Shown here piece by piece: positions 26,596-34,527 of a DNA stretch of 64,000 bases. The stretch is taken from assembly GCF_009696615.1 (NCBI RefSeq), contig NZ_VULO01000005.1, positions 1-64,000 on the forward strand. Reading direction: 5' to 3'. The notes under the pieces are model-generated. The model was not told the DNA's origin. It ran no database searches and saw nothing but the letters and a program-made list of their open reading frames with translations. Every line of letters begins with the position of its first letter. Within the stretch, counting starts at the first letter, position 1. The DNA is from Scrofimicrobium canadense. GTDB taxonomy: Bacteria; Actinomycetota; Actinomycetes; Actinomycetales; Actinomycetaceae. A program made the translations under genes and the position numbers.

Positions 26596-28053
26596 GTGTC
26601 CCATTCTGTTGTAGTTGACAATGAGGAGCTTCAGTCTGAGCAGCAGACAAGTGAGGTGCCAGGGAAAGAATTCTTCCTGTGGATTTATCGCTTCTTTTAT
26701 TCCAAGACCGTCGGGCTTATTCTTATTCTTCTTTTCGCGGTCATGGCCGTCATCGGTGCCCTGGTGATTCAAGCCCCACCGGGGACGATGAAGGATCCTT
26801 CCGCCGCGGCAAGTTTCCTGGACCAGGTGCGCCCATCTTTTGGAGGATGGACTTCGATTCTGGCTTTCCTGGGGTTCTTCAATATCTTTACTTCGATTCC
26901 TTTCTATGTGGTGATCGGAATGCTTGCGGCTTCCATTACGGCGTGTACCGTGCACCGCATCCCAGAGCTTTGGCGCCGAGTCCACACTCCCAGATTGCAT
27001 GTATCGCCAACCTTCTTCACGAAGGCTCGATATCGCGGCGAGGTCCACGTTGAGGCTTCACAAGAAGAAGCTCTTGCCGTGGCAGCCCAGGTTCTGGGCA
27101 CACAACATTATCGTGTCTTGACTGATGATCGTGACCCGGAACATGCAAGGTATGCGGACCGAAATGCCCGCAGCGGCATCGGTACGGTGTTGGCTCATGC
27201 AAGTTTCATCATGATTCTCTTAGCTTTCGTTGTCAGTTCGACGTGGGGGATCGAGGAGGACCTGTCGATTCCTGTGGGGGGAAGCGTTGAAGTCGGCCAC
27301 AACACGAAATTGAGTCTTGAGGTCACTGCTTTTTCGGACACGTATACCGAAGAGGGGCGTCCCGCTGACTATGTTTCGCATGTCATCCTCACCGATGATG
27401 GAGAAAAAGTTGCCGAACAGGATGTTCGCGTCAATTCACCCCTGGTGTACGACGGATTGAAGTTCCACCAGGTGACCTTCGGAATTGCTGCGGACGTGAG
27501 TGTCACTGACCTTGACGGCAATGAGCTCTTCAGCCAAGCGGTGCCACTGAAATGGACTTCATCAGATGGAGCCAATGCGATAGGAAAATTCACCATTCCT
27601 GACAGCGACATCGAAGTTGTCGTTGTTACTCCTGCATCTGGGAGAGTCGATTCGGACTTGGCTGCGGGAACTGCCGCCTTTGAACTCTATTCTCTCAACT
27701 CAGATGAACGGCTAGGGATGGTCGAGGCGACACAAGGAGATGCGGTCCAGGCTGGGGAATACCAGCTCACCTTCGAACGTGAACGCCAGTTTACGGGATT
27801 GCGTCTGCGTCAAGATCCCGGTGCGCCACTTATGTGGGCGGGGTCGGTGTTGTTAGTGGTTGGCATGACGATTACTTTCTGGTTTCAATACCGGCGCCTA
27901 TGGTTGCGCGCCACACCTAAACCAGATGGAAGTACCGTGGTGCAATTCGGGGCGGTTGCACGATTTGATGTTTCTTTTGAGAGGCAATTCCAAGCGATCG
28001 TCGAAGAAGTAGGGATGCGCTTGGCACCACAGAAAGAAGAAGAACATGGATGA
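26596..28053 (+). CDS. resB: Cytochrome c biogenesis protein ResB (Ccs1)
   Basis: 485 aa. Helices near 30-55, 75-100 and 190-215 surround short loops, followed by a large extracytoplasmic domain and a final helix near 415-435. The N-terminal segment FFYSKTVGLILILLFAVMAV and VRVNSPLVYDGLKFHQ are typical of ResB. With CcsA it forms the System II heme delivery and ligation complex. GTG start with GGAAGGAGAAG upstream. The end overlaps ccsA by 8 nt. Confidence 0.92.
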   Translation: MSHSVVVDNEELQSEQQTSEVPGKEFFLWIYRFFYSKTVGLILILLFAVMAVIGALVIQAPPGTMKDPSAAASFLDQVRPSFGGWTSILAFLGFFNIFTSIPFYVVIGMLAASITACTVHRIPELWRRVHTPRLHVSPTFFTKARYRGEVHVEASQEEALAVAAQVLGTQHYRVLTDDRDPEHARYADRNARSGIGTVLAHASFIMILLAFVVSSTWGIEEDLSIPVGGSVEVGHNTKLSLEVTAFSDTYTEEGRPADYVSHVILTDDGEKVAEQDVRVNSPLVYDGLKFHQVTFGIAADVSVTDLDGNELFSQAVPLKWTSSDGANAIGKFTIPDSDIEVVVVTPASGRVDSDLAAGTAAFELYSLNSDERLGMVEATQGDAVQAGEYQLTFERERQFTGLRLRQDPGAPLMWAGSVLLVVGMTITFWFQYRRLWLRATPKPDGSTVVQFGAVARFDVSFERQFQAIVEEVGMRLAPQKEEEHG

Positions 28054-28939
28054 AACGCTGCGCTTAGCCGAATACCTATTGATAAGCGCACTGGTATTCA
28101 CGGTCATTGCGATGATCTGCAATGTCGTAATTGTCAGTACTTCAAAAGCTAGACAAAAGGTGACGCAACCCGTTGCCGCAGGTGCCACCTCGTCCACACC
28201 GGCACCACAGAGTAAGAAGAGGCCCCCGATCCGTGGACTGGCGCTATACGCCACGGGCTTCACAGTGATTGCTTTTCTTCTAGTCACCGTGTACTTGATA
28301 GTGCGGATGATAATGACCGGACATGGGCCTTTTGCCAACCAGCACGAGTTTGCGGTGTCCTTTGTTTTCGGCATCCTGGGGGCCTACCTCATCGCGGAAT
28401 ATCTCTACCGTATTCGCGCACTATCGCTGGTAGTACTGCCGATTGCAGCAGCCCTATTGGTCTATGCCATGTCAATGGATGCGGGGGTAGAGCCACTGGT
28501 TCCAGCTCTGCAAAATAACCTTCTCCTGACCCTTCATGTGGGATTTGCGATTCTTGCCTACGGTGCGGCCTGCGTATCGTGTGGTGCGGCAGCGCTCTAC
28601 TTGCTCTACCCCAAACTGAAAATTCGCGGACTCCCGAGGCGTGAAGTATTCGACGACATTGGATACAAGGCTGCTGCTGTCACATTCCCGATGCTCACTA
28701 TCATGATCGTCTTGGGGGCTGTGTGGGCCGACACTGCTTGGGGACGATACTGGGGTTGGGACCCGAAAGAGACAGCTGCTTTGGTTACATGGCTGATCTA
28801 TGGCGCCTACCTCCATGCTCGTGTTACCAGAGGATGGCAGGGAAAGCGGAGTGCCTGGTTATTACTGGTGGGTTTTGCTGCTGTGCTCTTTGCGTACTTC
28901 GGGAACCATTTCTTTGGCGGTTTGCATTCCTATGGGTGA
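28046..28939 (+). CDS. ccsA: Cytochrome c biogenesis protein CcsA (ResC)
   Basis: 297 aa, polytopic. The tryptophan-rich heme-handling motif WGRYWGWDPKETAALVTW lies near 230-250, with conserved histidines in LHVGFAILAYG and GNHFFGGLHSYG. These identify CcsA/ResC of System II, which holds heme for ligation to CxxCH motifs of NrfH and NrfA. The stop overlaps the ATG of the ResA-like gene. Confidence 0.94.
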   Translation: MDETLRLAEYLLISALVFTVIAMICNVVIVSTSKARQKVTQPVAAGATSSTPAPQSKKRPPIRGLALYATGFTVIAFLLVTVYLIVRMIMTGHGPFANQHEFAVSFVFGILGAYLIAEYLYRIRALSLVVLPIAAALLVYAMSMDAGVEPLVPALQNNLLLTLHVGFAILAYGAACVSCGAAALYLLYPKLKIRGLPRREVFDDIGYKAAAVTFPMLTIMIVLGAVWADTAWGRYWGWDPKETAALVTWLIYGAYLHARVTRGWQGKRSAWLLLVGFAAVLFAYFGNHFFGGLHSYG

Positions 28940-29552
28940 AAAAGAATCATTCAGAAATTCTACTGTCACTAACGTCGTAGTTCTTGTGATTGCTGCGGTA
29001 GTTATTCTTGGCCTCATTTGGTGGAGTCGTGGAGGTTTTAGTAATAGCAGTGGTACTTCTGGTGGTGCAGGGGTGACGTCCACGCAAGCCAGTCAGGTTG
29101 AGATCTCAGATTCCTCCGGTCCCGCTCCCAAGGTAGGAGAACAGGTTCCTGATTTTACCGCCAGGACTTTGCAGGGAGAGGAAATCAGCATTGCGCAGCG
29201 TGAAGGACGCCCACTATGGTTGGTGTTCAATGCGACCTGGTGTGCCAACTGCCGTGCGGAGATGCCTGATCTCCAGGAGATGTATCAACGCTACGGCGAC
29301 AGCATCGACATAATCACGGTGTTTGTTGGCGAATCTGAGGATACGGTGGGCAACTATGCTCAGCAGTTGGACCTCACGTTTCCCATTGTGGTTGATCGCC
29401 AATCGGAGTTGGCTTCGCTATACCGCAACGCGGCAGTCCCTTCTCACTATTTTGTGACAGCTGACGGGTTGCTGACGGATGTTAATATTGGCGCGCTTCC
29501 TGAATCGGAAATGCGCAGGCGTGTCGAAGCCATGGTGGAAAAGGTATCTTGA
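28932..29552 (+). CDS. resA: Membrane-anchored thioredoxin-like protein ResA/TlpA
   Basis: 206 aa from ATG 28932, overlapping ccsA; an upstream in-frame reading is inside ccsA. One helix (about 12-32) anchors an external thioredoxin fold with FNATWCANCRAEMP, active site CxxC at about 106-109. It reduces the disulfide in apocytochrome c before heme attachment, using electrons from CcdA. It ends the nrf/ccs gene run, and the MerR gene follows after 28-34 bp. Confidence 0.9.
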   Translation: MGEKESFRNSTVTNVVVLVIAAVVILGLIWWSRGGFSNSSGTSGGAGVTSTQASQVEISDSSGPAPKVGEQVPDFTARTLQGEEISIAQREGRPLWLVFNATWCANCRAEMPDLQEMYQRYGDSIDIITVFVGESEDTVGNYAQQLDLTFPIVVDRQSELASLYRNAAVPSHYFVTADGLLTDVNIGALPESEMRRRVEAMVEKVS

Positions 29553-29580
29553 CCCTCACACTGTGTGAGACAGTTACATA
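29549..29580 (+). promoter_or_regulatory. MerR-type promoter with central dyad
   Basis: TTGACC (29549-29554) is followed by the dyad CTCACACTGTGTGAG (29555-29569) and then TTACAT/TACATA (29574-29580), a 19-20 bp spacer. MerR regulators typically act on such overlong spacers with the dyad between the hexamers. Autoregulation by the downstream MerR protein is inferred. Confidence 0.6.
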
Positions 29581-29586
29581 GTGGAT

Positions 29587-30417
29587 GTGAAGGAAACAGA
29601 CCAAGATTTGTGGCAAATAGGAGAGTTCTCTCGTCTGACGCGCATATCCATACGAATGCTCAGACACTATCAAGAGCGCTCTTTGCTGCAGCCCGCCTGG
29701 ACTGATCCCTTCACCGGTTATCGCTTCTATGGTGGCGCAGAACTGATGCGTGCAATGCGGATTCGAGAATTGCGCGATGTGGGGCTGCCCATTGATGAGA
29801 TTGCCCAAGCATTGACTTTAGATGATGCTGGAGTCATCACAATTCTAGAAGCACATGGTAACCGTCTTAGTCACGAGGCTAAGAAGATGGCGCAACAAAT
29901 GGCTGCTGTCAGACGCCTCGTCCAACAGATTGAGGATCCAGTGATTTCACAAGAAAATGTTATTCGCAAAACAGTGCCTGCCCATGTCCGTGCGGCGCTA
30001 CGCAAGATTATCCCGAACTACGGCCATGAAGGGGATCTGTGGCAGGAATTCATGCCACTTATTGGGAAAGTAGGAATTAGTTGGGGGCCAGATACTGTTG
30101 TGGGAGCCAGCTTCTATGACCCCGACTACAAAGAAACTGACTGTGATGTTGAGATTTGGATGACAGTTCCAGAGCCCTTTACTCCTTCTGCACCCTTGCA
30201 ATGCCAGACGGTTCCTGAGTTTGAGGCAATAAGTATTACGGTCACCGGATCATATGATTCCACCATTGGACCGGCTTCAGATATTCTGGCCGCCTATGCT
30301 GATCGCCACGGTTTGAAGCCGGCGATGATGTACAACGTCTACGTTGTTGGCCCCGGTTCGGGTGTGAGTCCAGATGAGTATGTGACGGAAGTGTGCTCGC
30401 AGATACTGCCGGACTAG
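29587..30417 (+). CDS. MerR-family regulator with GyrI-like effector domain
   Basis: About 276 aa. The winged helix-turn-helix is IGEFSRLTRISIRMLRHYQE with FTGYRFYGGAELMRAMRI behind it, then a coiled-coil dimerisation helix (to about 125). A GyrI/BmrR-like ligand domain (about 130-275) suggests a hydrophobic or cationic drug as inducer. GTG 29581 would touch the -10 element; GTG 29587, six bases after TACATA, fits a leaderless start better. No efflux gene is adjacent, so the target is probably its own promoter and distant genes. Confidence 0.85.
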   Translation: MKETDQDLWQIGEFSRLTRISIRMLRHYQERSLLQPAWTDPFTGYRFYGGAELMRAMRIRELRDVGLPIDEIAQALTLDDAGVITILEAHGNRLSHEAKKMAQQMAAVRRLVQQIEDPVISQENVIRKTVPAHVRAALRKIIPNYGHEGDLWQEFMPLIGKVGISWGPDTVVGASFYDPDYKETDCDVEIWMTVPEPFTPSAPLQCQTVPEFEAISITVTGSYDSTIGPASDILAAYADRHGLKPAMMYNVYVVGPGSGVSPDEYVTEVCSQILPD

Positions 30418-30441
30418 GTGTGAGCCTGCGTGTAGCTGATG

Positions 30442-30502
30442 CCAATGTGCTTGGGGAAGCTCGATGTGCTGGGAGCGCGTGCGCATTGAGTTCCCGAGCA
30501 CT
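30442..30502. repeat. Palindromic repeat family A, copy 2
   Basis: GGGAAGCTCGATGTGC pairs imperfectly with GCGCATTGAGTTCCC around a loop of about 11 nt, and CAATGTGCT outside pairs with the flank AGCACT, giving the nested layout of the element at 20712. It starts 24 bp after the MerR stop. A further small hairpin CATGTG-N5-CACATG follows at 30507-30523. The element lies in the 416-bp gap before nrdH. Confidence 0.7.
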
Positions 30503-30561
30503 GAAGCATGTGAGAGCCACATGTGTGCGACACGCCGAGCCGGGAAAATCACATCAGCATT

Positions 30562-30604
30562 CTATCCACAGTATCCACAGCCTGTGGATAACTTTGTTCC
30601 ACAG
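30562..30604. promoter_or_regulatory. DnaA-box cluster upstream of nrdHIE
   Basis: CTATCCACA (30562-30570) and GTATCCACA (30571-30579) each differ from TTATCCACA by one base. TGTGGATAA (30583-30591) is a perfect box in inverse orientation, and a weaker TTCCACAG follows at 30597-30604. Three near-consensus boxes in 30 bp are unlikely by chance. In E. coli, DnaA controls the nrdAB promoter; the same role here is inference. Confidence 0.65.
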
Positions 30605-30701
30605 TGTTTCTGGCATGATACCCGGGACTTGTCGGAGCTCTGTGAGACTCTGTTACGTGTGGTTCCACAAGAAGAACGTGATGTAGTGGACAGAAGTTTG
30701 G

Positions 30702-30749
30702 ACACTAGACCTAGGGGTTGTTTCGATGAATGACCACAAGGTGTAGTGT
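30702..30749 (+). promoter_or_regulatory. Tandem NrdR boxes
   Basis: Two 16-bp sites, ACACTAGACCTAGGGG (30702-30717) and CCACAAGGTGTAGTGT (30734-30749), each match about 11 of 16 positions of ACACWATATATWGTGT. They are separated by exactly 16 bp (32 bp start to start), the spacing typical of NrdR box pairs. NrdR represses ribonucleotide reductase genes when dATP is high. The second box probably overlaps the promoter. Confidence 0.65.
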
Positions 30750-30833
30750 TCAAGTTGTGCGCATCAGTCTTCTCTGTGAGAATGACATGGATGTGATTAC
30801 AGGCATGTAGTTCAGCCGGGAGAAGGAGCAAAA

Positions 30834-31079
30834 ATGAGCATCACCGTTTACTCAAAGCCACGTTGCGTGCAATGCGATGCTACGTATCGTGCTTTGGACA
30901 AGCTGGGGGTGGACTACGTGAAGGTCGACGTGACTGCCGACCCTGAAGCTCTGGAATACATCATTGGCTTGGGCTATCAACAGGCTCCCGTAGTGGTTAC
31001 TGACGCGGGTCACTGGAGCGGCTTCCGTCCTGACCGTGTTAAGGAGGTCGCCGCGTTGGCACTAGCGGCGGCGCGTTGA
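30834..31079 (+). CDS. nrdH: Glutaredoxin-like protein NrdH
   Basis: 81 aa. The redox motif CVQC is at residues 11-14 in YSKPRCVQCDATYRAL, and WSGFRPDRV near the end is the NrdH signature. It supplies electrons to class Ib ribonucleotide reductase and is itself reduced by thioredoxin reductase. It has a strong GAGAAGGAG site before ATG 30834. It is first of nrdHIE; nrdI follows after 6 bp. Confidence 0.95.
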   Translation: MSITVYSKPRCVQCDATYRALDKLGVDYVKVDVTADPEALEYIIGLGYQQAPVVVTDAGHWSGFRPDRVKEVAALALAAAR

Positions 31080-31085
31080 TTCTTC

Positions 31086-31502
31086 GTGGTACACCTGGTC
31101 TACTTTTCTTCAGTGACGGAAAATACCAAGCGATTCATTGATCGCCTTGGTTTTCCATCTAGCAGAATTCCACTGAGAGCTGGCGATGTGCCATTAGAAA
31201 TAGACCGTGATTATGTGTTGGTAGTACCAACATACGGGGGTGGGAACCAAAGGGGAGCTGTCCCTAAGCAAGTGATTCGGTTTCTCAACAATGAACAGAA
31301 TCGTTCGCACTGCCGGGGAGTTATCTCGGCAGGCAATACTAACTTCGGTAAGGCATACTGCATAGCTGGAGATATCATCGCCCAGAAAGTGGGCGTACCA
31401 CATATGTATAAGTTCGAACTGCTGGGCACTCCTGAAGATGTTGTCCGCGTTCAAGAGGGACTGAGGAGATTTTGGTCAACAACCTCACCGACACCGGTCT
31501 AG
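31086..31502 (+). CDS. nrdI: Flavodoxin-like protein NrdI
   Basis: 138 aa with a GTG start. [19 protein letters not shown] is the FMN phosphate-binding loop, and [20 protein letters not shown] and [12 protein letters not shown] are NrdI hallmarks. NrdI provides the oxidant that assembles the dimanganese-tyrosyl cofactor of NrdF. The nrdE start lies 31 nt inside its end. nrdF itself is not in this window. Confidence 0.94.
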   Translation: MVHLVYFSSVTENTKRFIDRLGFPSSRIPLRAGDVPLEIDRDYVLVVPTYGGGNQRGAVPKQVIRFLNNEQNRSHCRGVISAGNTNFGKAYCIAGDIIAQKVGVPHMYKFELLGTPEDVVRVQEGLRRFWSTTSPTPV

Positions 31503-33628
31503 AACCCGCGCTCTCGCCAGAGCTCGATTATCATGCGCTCAATGCGCAGCTGAATCTCTATGACGCTGAGGGGAAGATTCAGTTTGACGCTGACCGTCGG
31601 GCAGCACGACAATACTTCCTATCGCATGTCAACCAGAACACGGTATTTTTCCACGATCTTGGTGAGAAGCTGGACTATCTGGTCGATAACGGCTACTACG
31701 AGAAAGAAACCTTAGATCAATATACTTTTGATCAAGTAAAAGCGCTTTTCCAGCGTGCTTATGCTGTGAAGTTTCGTTTCCCCACCTTCCTGGGGGCATT
31801 CAAGTACTACACCTCGTACACACTGAAGACCTTTGACGGCAAACGGTATCTTGAACGGTTTGAAGACCGCGTATGCATGGTGGCACTTTACTTAGCTCGG
31901 GGTGACTATGCCCTTGCAGAGCGTTTAGTCGATGAAATGATGGCCGGGCGTTTCCAGCCAGCAACCCCGACTTTCCTCAATGCTGGAAAGAAGGCGCGCG
32001 GGGAACTGGTGAGTTGTTTCCTGTTGCGCATCGAAGACAACATGGAGTCGATTGCGCGCGGCATCAACTCCGCGTTGCAACTTTCTAAGCGCGGCGGGGG
32101 TGTGGCCCTAAACCTCACGAATTTGCGTGAGTCTGGCGCGCCGATCAAACGTATTGAGAACCAGTCCAGTGGCGTCATTCCTGTCATGAAGCTGCTAGAA
32201 GATTCATTCTCATATGCGAACCAGCTTGGGGCTCGCCAAGGTGCAGGTGCCGTGTATCTTAATGCACACCATCCCGACATCTTGGCTTTCTTGGATACCA
32301 AGCGTGAAAACGCCGACGAAAAAATTCGCATCAAAACACTGTCCCTGGGTGTTGTTATTCCAGACATTACTTTCGACCTGGCTAAGAAGAATGAGGATAT
32401 GTACCTCTTTAGCCCATACGACGTCGAACGCGTCTACGGGAAGGCCTTCTCTGAAATCTCGGTGACGGAAAAGTACCGCGAAATGGTTGACAATCCCCAG
32501 ATCAGAAAGAAGAAGATCAACGCGCGCCGCTTCTTCCAGACCATCGCAGAGATTCAGTTTGAATCAGGCTACCCCTACATCGTCTTTGAGGACACCGTGA
32601 ATCGGCTCAATCCGATTGATGGACGCATCACCATGTCCAACCTGTGCTCGGAGATTCTGCAGGTATCTGAACCCTCAGAGTTTTTCCCCGACCTGTCCTA
32701 CAAGACAATCGGCAAGGACATTTCGTGCAACTTGGGGTCTCTCAATATCGCTAAGGCAATGGATTCTGAAGACTTCTCGATGACTATCGAAACAGCCATT
32801 CGCGCACTCACTGCCGTTTCTGACCTATCGAACATCGAATCAGTGCCTTCGGTTGCTGCTGGCAATGCCCGCAGTCATGCGATTGGCCTGGGTCAGATGA
32901 ATCTCCACGGATATTTAGCGCGTGAGCATGTCTATTACGGCTCTGATGAAGCTCTTGACTTCGTCAACGTCTACTTCATGACCGTTGCCTATGAGGCAAT
33001 CAAAGCCTCGTCCAAGATTGCCGAAGAACGTAAGGAGACATTCGACGGCTTTGAGCGTTCCGATTATGCAAGTGGCAAATTCTTCGAAAAGTATATTAAC
33101 GGGGATTGGTCAGCTAAGACGGATAAAGCTAAGGAGCTTTTAGCGAAGTCCTCGATCAAAGTCCCCACCTCTGAGGACTGGGCTGATTTGGCCGCGCGGG
33201 TCAAAGAACACGGCATGTACAACCAGAACCTACAGGCTGTTCCACCCACGGGTTCAATCAGCTACATCAACAATTCCACCTCTTCGATTCACCCGATCAC
33301 CTCGAAGATCGAGATCCGCAAAGAAGGCAAGATTGGCCGCGTATATTATCCGGCCCCATACATGACTAACGACAACCTGGAGTACTACCAGGATGCGTAT
33401 GAAATTGGCCCAGAGAAGATTATCGACACCTATGCTGTTGCAACGCAGCATGTGGATCAGGGACTGTCGCTTACGCTGTTCTATCCAGACACGGTCACCA
33501 CTCGTGAGCTGAATAAATCCTATATTTACGCCTGGCGTAAGGGGATCAAGACCATGTACTACGTGCGGATCAGACAAATGGCGCTGGAGGGAACAGAGAT
33601 CGAGGGCTGCGTTTCTTGCATGCTGTAA
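31472..33628 (+). CDS. nrdE: Class Ib ribonucleotide reductase large subunit NrdE
   Basis: 718 aa. It starts at TTG 31472 with AGGAG four bases upstream, overlapping nrdI. Active-site elements are [16 protein letters not shown] (redox cysteine near 181), SNLCSEI (thiyl radical cysteine), the ATCFDPNS-equivalent NIAKAM region and the C-terminal CVSCML pair that exchanges electrons with NrdH. No N-terminal ATP cone is visible, as expected for class Ib. It reduces ribonucleoside diphosphates. A palindromic repeat follows immediately and nrdF is not encoded next to it. Confidence 0.95.
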   Translation: MVNNLTDTGLEPALSPELDYHALNAQLNLYDAEGKIQFDADRRAARQYFLSHVNQNTVFFHDLGEKLDYLVDNGYYEKETLDQYTFDQVKALFQRAYAVKFRFPTFLGAFKYYTSYTLKTFDGKRYLERFEDRVCMVALYLARGDYALAERLVDEMMAGRFQPATPTFLNAGKKARGELVSCFLLRIEDNMESIARGINSALQLSKRGGGVALNLTNLRESGAPIKRIENQSSGVIPVMKLLEDSFSYANQLGARQGAGAVYLNAHHPDILAFLDTKRENADEKIRIKTLSLGVVIPDITFDLAKKNEDMYLFSPYDVERVYGKAFSEISVTEKYREMVDNPQIRKKKINARRFFQTIAEIQFESGYPYIVFEDTVNRLNPIDGRITMSNLCSEILQVSEPSEFFPDLSYKTIGKDISCNLGSLNIAKAMDSEDFSMTIETAIRALTAVSDLSNIESVPSVAAGNARSHAIGLGQMNLHGYLAREHVYYGSDEALDFVNVYFMTVAYEAIKASSKIAEERKETFDGFERSDYASGKFFEKYINGDWSAKTDKAKELLAKSSIKVPTSEDWADLAARVKEHGMYNQNLQAVPPTGSISYINNSTSSIHPITSKIEIRKEGKIGRVYYPAPYMTNDNLEYYQDAYEIGPEKIIDTYAVATQHVDQGLSLTLFYPDTVTTRELNKSYIYAWRKGIKTMYYVRIRQMALEGTEIEGCVSCML

Positions 33629-33640
33629 CCCATTAGGCGC

Positions 33641-33698
33641 CAGGTGCTGGAATTTTGCGGGTTTGACCGGCGTTAACCTCGCAAAAATCCAGCACCTG
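33641..33698. repeat. Palindromic repeat family B, copy 2 (likely nrdE terminator)
   Basis: A 23-nt arm (33641-33663) pairs with 33675-33698 around the 11-nt loop tgaccggcgtt, with one bulge and one mismatch. The inner arm TTTTGCGGGTT and the CGGCG of the loop match the copy at 8990, but the outer arm is different and still pairs. It sits 12 bp after the nrdE stop and 13 bp before the convergent DUF4190 gene stop, so a bidirectional terminator role is likely. Confidence 0.8.
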
Positions 33699-33711
33699 AG
33701 GTGTAGGGGCT

Positions 33712-34119
33712 TTAGTCGACAAAGAGTGCAATAACGATAATAAAAATTGTTGCACCCAATCCCATTGCGCTGGTAATGAGGCCTGCCAACGGTAGCGGTG
33801 CCAGTGTTTTACTCTGTTCTGCGGAACGCTTGAGGGCATTGAGAGCTAAGAGTATCCCAACTATACCCAGCAGGCCGACGAAAGGAATCCACGAGAGCAG
33901 CCCGAAAACAAGTGAGCTGCCACCACCTATAGGGTCGGCTGAGGGGTTGCTCAAGGTGGGGCCCGTGTAGGTAAAAGTCTGCTGTGGTGGAACTTGACTG
34001 GGGGTGGGTGTTCCGTGGACGGGATAATTCGGCGGAGCATACGGGTAGCGCTTTGCCTCAGCATTATCTGGCCGCACACTATCAGCCCAGTGTGGATCTG
34101 CTGCCACGCGTTCTCCCAT
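33712..34119 (-). CDS. DUF4190-like small membrane protein
   Basis: 135 aa. A Pro/Tyr-rich cytoplasmic N-terminal half (about 1-70) is followed by two membrane helices with SSLVFGLLSWIPFVGLLGIV and LAGLITSAMGLGATIFI, the layout of DUF4190 proteins common in actinobacteria. Function is unknown. TATATC lies 6 nt before the ATG and no ribosome-binding site is visible, so it may be leaderless. It diverges from the thioredoxin operon and the CstR-type operator lies between them. Confidence 0.75.
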   Translation of the reverse strand: MGERVAADPHWADSVRPDNAEAKRYPYAPPNYPVHGTPTPSQVPPQQTFTYTGPTLSNPSADPIGGGSSLVFGLLSWIPFVGLLGIVGILLALNALKRSAEQSKTLAPLPLAGLITSAMGLGATIFIIVIALFVD

Positions 34120-34184
34120 CTATTCGATATAGCAACACGTTACCGCACCACAACGTTGAGAGGCGCACACCACTTGCAGTCATA

Positions 34185-34200
34185 ATACCCAGGGGGGTAT
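34185..34200 (+). promoter_or_regulatory. CsoR/CstR-type operator
   Basis: ATACCCAGGGGGGTAT is a near-perfect dyad with a central G-tract, the classical operator form of CsoR/RcnR/CstR repressors. It ends inside the -10 element TATTGT (34198-34203) of the thioredoxin gene, so a bound repressor would block the promoter. A CstR-like repressor is encoded as the third gene of this operon. Confidence 0.85.
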
Positions 34201-34203
34201 TGT
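34198..34203 (+). promoter_or_regulatory. -10 element of the leaderless thioredoxin operon
   Basis: TATTGT lies exactly 6 nt before ATG 34210. TTGCAG is 18 bp upstream as a possible -35, and the repressor operator lies between the two. No Shine-Dalgarno sequence is present. Confidence 0.6.
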
Positions 34204-34209
34204 GTTCAC

Positions 34210-34527
34210 ATGGCTACGCTAGAAATTACGACGGAAAACCTACAAGACACTATTGAGAAGAATGACATCGTGTTCCTAGATTTTTGGGCGGATTGGTGTC
34301 CTCCGTGTCGGGCTTTTGGCCCTGTCTTTGAGGCAGCGTCACGCGAACACCCAGAGATGGTCTTTGGGAAAGTCGATACGGAATCGCAGCCAGCACTGGC
34401 AGCAGCATTCAAGATCACCTCAATTCCGACACTTGTAGCTTTCCGCGGTGGTAAGCAAGTCTTTGCTCAGCCTGGTGCGCTCAATGCGCAAGGACTGGGG
34501 CGTGTGATTGCTGAGGTTGCTCAGTGA
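34210..34527 (+). CDS. Thioredoxin-like protein with CPPC active site
   Basis: 105 aa, a complete thioredoxin fold with FLDFWADWCPPCRAFGPVFE, active site at C30-C33, and the cis-proline in ITSIPTLVAFRGG. The CPPC motif instead of CGPC implies altered redox potential. As first gene of an operon with a CoA-disulfide reductase-rhodanese fusion and a CstR-like repressor, it probably reduces persulfides or polysulfides rather than serving as the housekeeping thioredoxin. The stop overlaps the next start. Confidence 0.9.
   Translation: MATLEITTENLQDTIEKNDIVFLDFWADWCPPCRAFGPVFEAASREHPEMVFGKVDTESQPALAAAFKITSIPTLVAFRGGKQVFAQPGALNAQGLGRVIAEVAQ

Noticed and set aside
30562-30604. DnaA boxes as a replication origin
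   Set aside because: Only three or four boxes, no dnaA, dnaN or rpmH nearby and no AT-rich unwinding region. A regulatory role at nrdHIE is more likely.
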